Below are positions 58,439-64,000 of a stretch of 64,000 nt of DNA, piece by piece. The notes beneath the pieces were generated by a model that worked only from the letters and a program-made list of their open reading frames with translations, did no database searches and was not told where the DNA came from. Each line of letters starts with the position of its first letter. Within the stretch, counting starts at the first letter, position 1. Origin of the DNA: Gordonia phthalatica (GTDB taxonomy: Bacteria > Actinomycetota > Actinomycetes > Mycobacteriales > Mycobacteriaceae); contig NZ_CP011853.1 in assembly GCF_001305675.1 (NCBI RefSeq), positions 3,410,001 to 3,474,000 of the forward strand. The letters run 5' to 3'. Both the position numbers and the translations under genes were made by a program.

Positions 58439-58475
58439 GCACGCCGAGGTCGCCTTCACGACGACCTCGGCGTGC
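58439..58475. terminator. Bidirectional terminator between TIGR01777 and lipocalin genes
   Basis: Perfect 14-base stem starting GCACGCCGAGGTCG (58439-58452), complement at 58462-58475, and a 9-base loop. It lies between convergent stops at 58432 and 58490. Confidence 0.85.
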
Positions 58476-58489
58476 GACGGTCGGAGAGA

Positions 58490-59113
58490 TCAGTCGCAGA
58501 GTCGGCGGATCTGCTCGAAGCCACCGGTCGTCGGCGACGTCAGATACAGGCAGTCGTCGTTGCCTGCTCGCGCGATGGCGCGTCGGACGGCGGACCATTG
58601 CTTCGAGGACAGCGACGGCGTACGGGAGAGGACGAACCCTGAGCCCCGGCGCGAATCGGTGACGTGCGCCCACGAGTAGTCCGGTCCCACTGCGGTCACG
58701 ATGTAGTTGGCGCGCCCGCGATCCGGATTCGGGATGCCCGGGAAGCTCACATGCAGTCGTGCGTGGGTCTTCGTGTCCAGCACGGTGGCCGTGCCCTTGA
58801 TCCGGTTCATCTGTCCGGTCCACGTGGTGCACGAATTGCGGACCGTGACATCGCCGCGCGGACTGAGCGAGTATCGCGCCTGGGTGTCACGTGCGCAGAC
58901 CAGGTTGAACGCCTGCGGAACGGCCGCCAGCTGATGCCAGCTGCCCAGGTACTCCGACAGGTCGAACGCGGCGAACGGCGCGGGTGACGCCGCGTCTGCT
59001 GCCGCGGGGACGGCGGTCGCACAGGCGACGGCAGTGAGCATTATCGCGAGGGCGCGTCGTCTCACGCCGCCTCGGGCTCGACGAATGGTGACTGGTGCGG
59101 TCGGGGCTGACAT
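58490..59113 (-). CDS. Secreted lipocalin family protein
   Basis: 207 residues from ATG 59113 (AGGAG six bases upstream). A basic region and signal peptide (LAIMLTAVACATAVPAAADA) precede a lipocalin barrel with the GxW motif in EYLGSWHQLAAVPQAFN, the Blc-like TARYSLSPRGDVTVRN strand, and DYSWAHVTDSRRGSGFVLSR. Cys residues in VCAR, NSCTT, DDCLY and RLCD could form two disulphides. Bacterial lipocalins bind fatty acids or lysophospholipids. Driven by a SigK-type promoter. A decayed paralogue sits at 52480. Confidence 0.9.
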   Translation of the reverse strand: MSAPTAPVTIRRARGGVRRRALAIMLTAVACATAVPAAADAASPAPFAAFDLSEYLGSWHQLAAVPQAFNLVCARDTQARYSLSPRGDVTVRNSCTTWTGQMNRIKGTATVLDTKTHARLHVSFPGIPNPDRGRANYIVTAVGPDYSWAHVTDSRRGSGFVLSRTPSLSSKQWSAVRRAIARAGNDDCLYLTSPTTGGFEQIRRLCD

Positions 59114-59179
59114 GACGGTCTCCTGCTCCTGTGCTGCGGCATTTCCGTGGCGGCGTCGACGAAAACGAACGCCATCAAG

Positions 59180-59207
59180 GATTCGGAGACGGGTCTGATT
59201 CGGATGG
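59180..59207 (-). promoter_or_regulatory. SigK-type promoter of the lipocalin gene
   Basis: Minus strand CCATCC (59207-59202), 15 bases, CCGAAT and C (59180). Predicted start near 59173, leader about 60 bases. This is the right-hand end of the SigK block. Confidence 0.83.
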
Positions 59208-59222
59208 GAGACGACTGCGCCG

Positions 59223-59738
59223 TCAGAGCTTCCCGAACGACACTCCCTTGTACGTCCACCCGGCGCCGGTCACGGCGTCCTGGATCGGCTCTTTGATCTC
59301 CCCGGTGCGGAACCGATAGTTGTACACCTGGCCGTACTGGCCCTGCTCGGTGAACGCGTACGCGGTCCCGAACGACGCCTCCACCTTCTGCCCGCGAAAG
59401 GCCTCGACCTTCATCGACAGCGACGGCACCCCCGCGCGCCATTCGACGGTCCACTCACGGTCGACGGCACGGACCTCGTTCTGCGCAGGATCCAGCTTCA
59501 GCAGGATCTGGAACACCGAGATCAGCGACGCTTTCGCGAAGACGTCGTACCAACGGGCGTCGACGATCCGCCATTCGGCGACGAAGTCGCAGCCCTCGTC
59601 GGGCCGGGCCGGTCGGATCTGGAAGGGCGCCGTCGGGCGGTTCACGGCCATGACGGCGTTCGCGACCTCCTGCGGACTGCGCGCCTGGGTTCCGGCGGCA
59701 GGTTTCTTGGTGCCGGTCAGCTTGTCGAAGAGTCCCAT
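59223..59738 (-). CDS. Hypothetical protein (MGLFDKL N-terminus)
   Basis: 171 residues from ATG 59738; ATG 59744 and GTG 59756 are alternative starts. It begins MGLFDKLTGTKKPAAGTQAR, a membrane-proximal leader seen in several actinobacterial hypothetical proteins. A central alpha/beta domain follows: GCDFVAEWRIVDARWYDVFA, LLKLDPAQNEVRAVDREWTV and FGTAYAFTEQGQYGQVYNYR. The C-terminus ends WTYKGVSFGKL. No signal peptide, Cys pairs or known catalytic motif. Single gene, function unknown. Confidence 0.75.
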   Translation of the reverse strand: MGLFDKLTGTKKPAAGTQARSPQEVANAVMAVNRPTAPFQIRPARPDEGCDFVAEWRIVDARWYDVFAKASLISVFQILLKLDPAQNEVRAVDREWTVEWRAGVPSLSMKVEAFRGQKVEASFGTAYAFTEQGQYGQVYNYRFRTGEIKEPIQDAVTGAGWTYKGVSFGKL

Positions 59739-59804
59739 GGCCATGACCGTATCCACTGGTGACGGCTTTGGGCAGGGGTGTCGGACGACTGACCGACCAG
59801 CCGC

Positions 59805-60689
59805 TCAGTCGCCGATCGTGTGAGGCAGCTTCACCGAGCCTGCGGCAGGCTTCGACGGCCGCGACGGCGGCGGAACCACCGGCCCCACATCGCCGTCGGG
59901 TGCTACGTCCAGGTCGAGGAAGACCGGCGCATGGTCGCTGGGCTTGGTGCCCTTGCGCGCCTGCCGGTCCACCCACGACGCCTTCGCGCGCTCGGCCACC
60001 GAACCGCCGGCGAGGAGGAAGTCGATTCGCATGCCGAGGTCCTTGTGGAACATCCCCGCGCGGTAGTCCCAGTAGGTGTAGATCTGCTTGTCGGGCCAGT
60101 GGTCGCGCATCACGTCGTGCAGACCGAGAGCCTTGAGCGCCTCGAAGGCCTCCCGCTCCGCCGGCGTCACGTGGGTGTGGCCGACGAAGGCCTCCGGGTC
60201 GAAGCAGTCGGCCTCGGTCGGGATGATGTTGTAGTCGCCGCAGATGACGGTCGTATCGGCGTCGGGTTCGACGGCCAGCCGCAGCTTCTCCAGCCAGTTC
60301 AACTTGTAGTTGTAGTGGTCGGAGTCCACTTCGCGGCCGTTCGGCACGTACACCGAGTAGACGCGGACACCGTCGCACACCGCGGACACGGCACGCCCCT
60401 CCGGCTCGCCTGCGGGATCGGGGAAGCCCGGTGCGTCGGGGAAGGCGACGCGGACGTCGTCGAGCCCCACCTTGCTGAGGAGCGCGACGCCGTTCCACTG
60501 GCCCTGCCCGGCATGCGCGAACTCGTAGCCGCGGGCCGCGAGTTCGTCACCGAGTTCGGCGGCGAACGCCTCGTCGGACACCTTGGTCTCCTGCAGGCAC
60601 ACGACGTCGGGCTGACGGTCGTCCAACCAGGGCAGAAGTCGCGGTACCCGCTGCTTGACAGAGTTCACGTTCCAGGTCGCCAGGCGCAT
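59805..60689 (-). CDS. xthA: Exodeoxyribonuclease III
   Basis: 294 residues from ATG 60689. AP endonuclease/3'-phosphodiesterase of base-excision repair. Motifs in order: RLATWNVNSV, CLQETKV (metal-binding Glu), VYVPNGREVDSDHY, GDYNIIPTEADCFD, MRIDFLLA and SDHAPVFLDL (catalytic Asp-His). The C-terminal 30 residues are an extra Pro/Ala/Lys-rich tail. The frame extends far upstream but that part is antisense to the gene at 60780. Monocistronic. Confidence 0.93.
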   Translation of the reverse strand: MRLATWNVNSVKQRVPRLLPWLDDRQPDVVCLQETKVSDEAFAAELGDELAARGYEFAHAGQGQWNGVALLSKVGLDDVRVAFPDAPGFPDPAGEPEGRAVSAVCDGVRVYSVYVPNGREVDSDHYNYKLNWLEKLRLAVEPDADTTVICGDYNIIPTEADCFDPEAFVGHTHVTPAEREAFEALKALGLHDVMRDHWPDKQIYTYWDYRAGMFHKDLGMRIDFLLAGGSVAERAKASWVDRQARKGTKPSDHAPVFLDLDVAPDGDVGPVVPPPSRPSKPAAGSVKLPHTIGD

Positions 60690-60779
60690 ACCGGCAACCG
60701 TAGTCGTCCGGTCGGAGGAATCTGAACTCCGCAGGTCGAACACTCTTTTCACGGCGGCCGGACGGTGCTGGAATTGTTC

Positions 60780-61325
60780 ATGACCACCATCCTGAAGCGT
60801 GCGGCCATCGCTCTCGCCGCGGTCGCCGTCACGCTCCCGGCTGTCGCCGCCGCACCCGCAGACGCAGCCACCACCAAGCAGTGGGCGGGATCGTATCGGT
60901 TCTCGATCCACGGTTCGCAGAAGACGGGGACCAGTCTCGCCGCGACCCAGCGCGAGGCGAACCAGTCCGCGGTCTTCCGGATGTCCAGCACCTGCACCAC
61001 CGCGGCCGGGTGCAACGCCGTCGCCACGGGCCCCGCTCCGAGCAACCCGACGGTGCCCACCCCGCCGAAGTACAAATGGAACGGCACCTCCTGGGTCAAC
61101 ACCTTCTCGTGGCAGTGGGACTGCTACCAGGGCGCAGGCGTTCCGAAGGTCTGGGCGCCCGCTCAGTCGACGATGACCTACACGCCCAATCGCGACGGGA
61201 TGTTCCGCGGCGTGTGGCAGACCACCATTGCCTCGGGCCCCTGCGCGGGCACCGTGACCATGCCGATCAGCGCAGTCGCGACCGTCGGGTTCCGCCGCTT
61301 CCTCGACGGGATACAAGCGGGCTGA
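60780..61325 (+). CDS. Secreted hypothetical protein
   Basis: 181 residues from ATG 60780. The signal peptide (LKRAAIALAAVAVTLPAVAA) ends near APADA. The mature domain is small and beta-rich with Trp-rich stretches (WVNTFSWQWDCYQ) and four Cys (STCTTAAGC, WDCY and GPCAG) that could form two disulphides. The C-terminus ends VATVGFRRFLDGIQAG. It resembles small secreted proteins of mycobacteria without known function. Located between xthA and the AcoR-like regulator, probably monocistronic. Confidence 0.75.
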   Translation: MTTILKRAAIALAAVAVTLPAVAAAPADAATTKQWAGSYRFSIHGSQKTGTSLAATQREANQSAVFRMSSTCTTAAGCNAVATGPAPSNPTVPTPPKYKWNGTSWVNTFSWQWDCYQGAGVPKVWAPAQSTMTYTPNRDGMFRGVWQTTIASGPCAGTVTMPISAVATVGFRRFLDGIQAG

Positions 61326-61365
61326 CCTGCTGGCACCGTCACGTAATCCGTGTCACAGTGAATGC

Positions 61366-62976
61366 GTGACCACCCAGCTCCCTCAGCGCGACGTGATCGC
61401 AGCATCGTGGCGACGCGTGCAGTCGTCGGGCCTGGAGCCCGACGATCGTCCCGTCCCGACGCTCTCCGACATCGCCGCCGCCGACCCGCTCCTCGACGCC
61501 GCGCGGCCCGTGCTCGCGCGCGCGGCCGAGGTCCTCGGCGGAACCAAGACGGCGCTACTGCTGGTCGACGACCAGAGTCGGATGGTGGCCCGGGTGTCCG
61601 CGGACACCACCCTGGAGCGGCATCTCGCCGACTCCGGTGCCGTCGATGGCGCCGCCTTCGACGAGGAGGCGATGGGCACGACCGCCCTCGGCACCACCGC
61701 GGAGGTCCGCGGCGACCTCGTCATCAACGGCGGCGAGCACTACCTGGAGCAGTTCCGGAAGCTGAGCTGCTTCGGCCGCCCGATCATCCACCCCGCCACC
61801 CGCCGCGTGGCGGGCGTGATCTGCATGACGGAGATCGCGCCCCGCATCAACCCGCTGTCGGTGCCGCTGGTCCGCGGGCTCGTCGACGACATCGCCGAGC
61901 GACTGCTGAACCGTTCCCACGCCGAGCACCGGGCGGTCGTCGCGGCGTTCGAGAAGGCCTCCCGGCGGCGCGACGTCGCGGTCGCCGCGGTGGGCGACGA
62001 CCTGCAGCTCACCAACACTCTCGCGGCCGGTCTGCTGGGCCCGGGCGACTTCGGCACCCTGCGCATGATGGTCCACGAGGGTTCCACCCGCGACCGCACC
62101 ATCACGCTCGTCTCCGGGATCGTCGCCGACGTCGCCGTCGACCGTCTCCCGGGTGTCCGGCACGCGGCCGTCTTCCGTCTGCGCCCGCGCTTGGATCACG
62201 ACCAGGCTTCCGTCCTGGCGGCCCCCACGACCATCGACGTGGCGTCGATCGCGATCTGCGGCGAGCCGGGAACCGGTCGCAGTTCTCGCGCCGAGGCCCT
62301 GGTCCCCGCCGATCGAGTGCTGCTCGACGTCGCCGCCCGCCTGCTCGACGGCACCGTCCCGGACCTCGCCGGCGCGATCAGAGAAGCGCGTTCACGCGAG
62401 ACCGGACTGGTGATCGACGGTGCCGACCTCCTCGACGACCGCTCGCTCCGTCTCCTCCAGACGGCGATCGCGACGTACGAGCCGGGCAGGCCGCCGATCG
62501 TCGTCATCTCGGAGCCGGCAACGGGCGGTTCGTCCTCCCTGGCCGCGGTGCTCGGCCGCTGCCGCAGCCGGATCACGCTGCCGCCGCTGCGCCAGCGGAC
62601 CAGTGAGATCGCCGCCATCGGACAGCAACTCGTCGAGCGGATCGATTCCCAGCTGGAGCTCGGATCCGACGCCGCCGACGCCCTGGTCTGCCAGGAGTGG
62701 CCGGGCAACCTGACCGAGCTGTCGATCGTGCTCGACGAGGCCGCCGCGGCGGTCCTGGCGCGCGGCTCCCGCCTGGTGACCGCCGCCGACCTGCCCGCCG
62801 AGTACCGCGGATCCACCCGCGCCTCTCGACTGATGGGCATGGAGCAGGCGGAGCGGCAGGCGATCATCGACGCGCTCGACGCGTCGGCCGGCAACAAGTC
62901 GCACGCCGCGAAGGCCCTGGGCGTCTCCCGGACCACGCTGTACGCCCGCATCCGGGCGCTGGGCATCGGCCGCTGA
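61366..62976 (+). CDS. AcoR-like GAF/Fis regulator with degenerate AAA domain
   Basis: 536 residues from GTG 61366. The N-terminal GAF-type sensory region (about 45-190) contains DEEAMGTTALGTTAEVRGD and the AcoR-type GGEHYLEQFRKLSCFGRPI. The central domain resembles a sigma-54 activator ATPase but lacks the GAFTGA loop and has only GEPGTGRSS for Walker A. The C-terminal Fis helix-turn-helix is NKSHAAKALGVSRTTLYARI. This is the actinobacterial AcoR/MimR pattern. It probably senses an alcohol or aldehyde and activates the aldehyde dehydrogenase that starts 142 bases downstream. Confidence 0.83.
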   Translation: MTTQLPQRDVIAASWRRVQSSGLEPDDRPVPTLSDIAAADPLLDAARPVLARAAEVLGGTKTALLLVDDQSRMVARVSADTTLERHLADSGAVDGAAFDEEAMGTTALGTTAEVRGDLVINGGEHYLEQFRKLSCFGRPIIHPATRRVAGVICMTEIAPRINPLSVPLVRGLVDDIAERLLNRSHAEHRAVVAAFEKASRRRDVAVAAVGDDLQLTNTLAAGLLGPGDFGTLRMMVHEGSTRDRTITLVSGIVADVAVDRLPGVRHAAVFRLRPRLDHDQASVLAAPTTIDVASIAICGEPGTGRSSRAEALVPADRVLLDVAARLLDGTVPDLAGAIREARSRETGLVIDGADLLDDRSLRLLQTAIATYEPGRPPIVVISEPATGGSSSLAAVLGRCRSRITLPPLRQRTSEIAAIGQQLVERIDSQLELGSDAADALVCQEWPGNLTELSIVLDEAAAAVLARGSRLVTAADLPAEYRGSTRASRLMGMEQAERQAIIDALDASAGNKSHAAKALGVSRTTLYARIRALGIGR

Positions 62977-63118
62977 CCCGACCGTCCAGCACCGTCCACC
63001 CGCGCTGTTCAGTTTCTGCACACGCACACCCCCTGGAAACGGGCGATAAATGATGCACGCCGCGCAGTGGTCCACATCACAGGCGGCAGAACCATCACAC
63101 GCGCACCAGGAGGGTCCC

Positions 63119-64000
63119 ATGACCGCAACGCTCGACTCCGCCCTGCTTCCCGAAGTCGCCGACTTCGTCTCCCGCGACCGCCAGATGCTGATCGGCGGCC
63201 AGTGGGTCGACGCCGCATCCGGCCGCACGTTCGCCACGATCGACCCCGCCACCGGTCAGACCATCACCAACGTTCCGCACGGCGAGGCCGCCGACATCGA
63301 CCGCGCCGTCGCCGCCGCCCGCGCCGCCTACGAGGGCCCGTGGGGTCGGATGAAGCCGAACGAGCGCGAGCGCCTGATCTGGCGCGTCGGCGACATCCTG
63401 TCCGAGCGCGCCGAGATCTTCGGTCAGCTCGAGGCCCTCGACAACGGCAAGTCCGTCGCCATCGCGACCGCCGTCGACGTCGGCTGGTCCGCCGACGTGT
63501 GGCGCTACAACGCCGGTCTGGCCACCAAGATCAAGGGCGCGTCGATCACCCCGTCGATGCCGTTCGCCGGCCCGGACGCCGAATTCCACGCCTACACCCG
63601 CCGCGAATCCCTCGGCGTGTGCGGGCAGATCGTTCCGTGGAACTTCCCGATCCTGATGGCCACCTGGAAGCTGGCTCCGGCCCTCGCCGCTGGCAACACC
63701 GTCGTGTTGAAGCCCGCCGAGCAGACGCCGCTCAGCGCCCTGATGCTGGCAGAGGTCTTCGAGGAGGCGGGCTTCCCGCCCGGCGTGGTGAACGTCGTCA
63801 CCGGTTTCGGCGAGGCGGGCGCTGCGCTGTCGGCGCACATGGACGTCGACAAGGTGGCCTTCACCGGCTCCACCGAGGTCGGCAAGAAGATCGTCCAGGC
63901 CGCCACCGGCAACCTGAAGAAGGTCTCCCTCGAGCTCGGCGGCAAGAGCCCGAACATCGTGTACGCCGACGCCGACATCGAGGCCGCGGTCGCCGGCTCG
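63119..64000 (+). CDS. Aldehyde dehydrogenase (5' part, cut by window end)
   Basis: First 294 residues of an NAD-dependent aldehyde dehydrogenase. ATG 63119 has AGGAGG six bases upstream. Landmarks: QIVPWNFPILMATWKLAPAL (coenzyme-binding Asn), NTVVLKPAEQTP, VAFTGSTEVGKKI and the general-base Glu in LELGGKSPNIV. The catalytic Cys lies beyond the window. It resembles the acetaldehyde/propanal-type ALDHs that are usually controlled by AcoR-like regulators such as the upstream gene. The 142-base gap before it should hold the regulator's binding sites; none was identified. Confidence 0.93.
   Translation, partial: MTATLDSALLPEVADFVSRDRQMLIGGQWVDAASGRTFATIDPATGQTITNVPHGEAADIDRAVAAARAAYEGPWGRMKPNERERLIWRVGDILSERAEIFGQLEALDNGKSVAIATAVDVGWSADVWRYNAGLATKIKGASITPSMPFAGPDAEFHAYTRRESLGVCGQIVPWNFPILMATWKLAPALAAGNTVVLKPAEQTPLSALMLAEVFEEAGFPPGVVNVVTGFGEAGAALSAHMDVDKVAFTGSTEVGKKIVQAATGNLKKVSLELGGKSPNIVYADADIEAAVAGS

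Noticed and set aside
57044..58459. 471-codon open frame on the minus strand
   Set aside because: Antisense to the TIGR01777 gene, with no ribosome site and no recognisable domain.
61362..62606. Open frame starting ATG four bases before the AcoR-like GTG start
   Set aside because: The product is an Arg-rich shadow; the GTG frame carries the GAF and Fis motifs.

Overview
The window is high-GC actinobacterial DNA. It carries a mycofactocin cluster, KstR-type boxes, an antigen-85-like mycolyltransferase, four Mce-associated proteins and a SigK/RskA locus with MPT83/DipZ homologues. Together these point to a mycolic-acid-containing member of the Mycobacteriales (Corynebacteriales), most likely Gordonia or a close relative. 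The genus is inferred from gene content only. I saw no rRNA, tRNA, CRISPR array, transposase or prophage.

Layout. 1-5.9 kb: a mycofactocin-type SDR (cut by the window edge), mftDCBA with the 30-residue MftA precursor, divergent mftR, and a KshB-like steroid hydroxylase reductase. KstR-type boxes precede both the SDR and the reductase. 7.5-15.4 kb: an exported-protein island with two Ser/His (SipW-type) signal peptidases, three proteins with SipW-type signal regions, four other secreted proteins and an antigen-85-like esterase. 16-20.4 kb: DNA alkylation repair protein, ferredoxin reductase and four translationally coupled Mce-associated membrane proteins. 20.4-26 kb: an SDR-TetR-P450 cluster that resembles the mycobacterial CYP136 locus, menC, and an MpaB-type oxygenase gene pair. 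26-31 kb: PucR regulator divergent from an aldehyde dehydrogenase/GMC oxidoreductase pair. 31.5-34.2 kb: arcA and a doubly frameshifted arcD. 35.2-35.8 kb: two tiny peptide genes that look like duplicated complete transcription units. 38-39.2 kb: an endonuclease-like gene bracketed by two 100-bp palindromic repeats. 39.3-44.1 kb: the str operon (rpsL, rpsG, fusA, tuf).

46.2-59.2 kb is the most coherent block. It holds rskA-sigK-ufaA1-like-DUF1365-FAD oxidoreductase, photolyase, an MPT70/83-like FAS1 lipoprotein, dipZ, SRPBCC, SDR, a TIGR01777 protein and a lipocalin. Six promoters of the form C[CG]ATCC-N15-CCGAAT precede the transcription units, so the block reads as an almost self-contained SigK regulon. 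The window ends with xthA, a secreted protein, an AcoR-like regulator and the first part of an aldehyde dehydrogenase.

Two families of dispersed long palindromes (five copies of one, two of the other) sit mostly just after stop codons and show compensatory base changes. Three frameshifts were recognised: two in arcD and one near the 3' end of a secreted-protein gene. These could be real or could be assembly errors.
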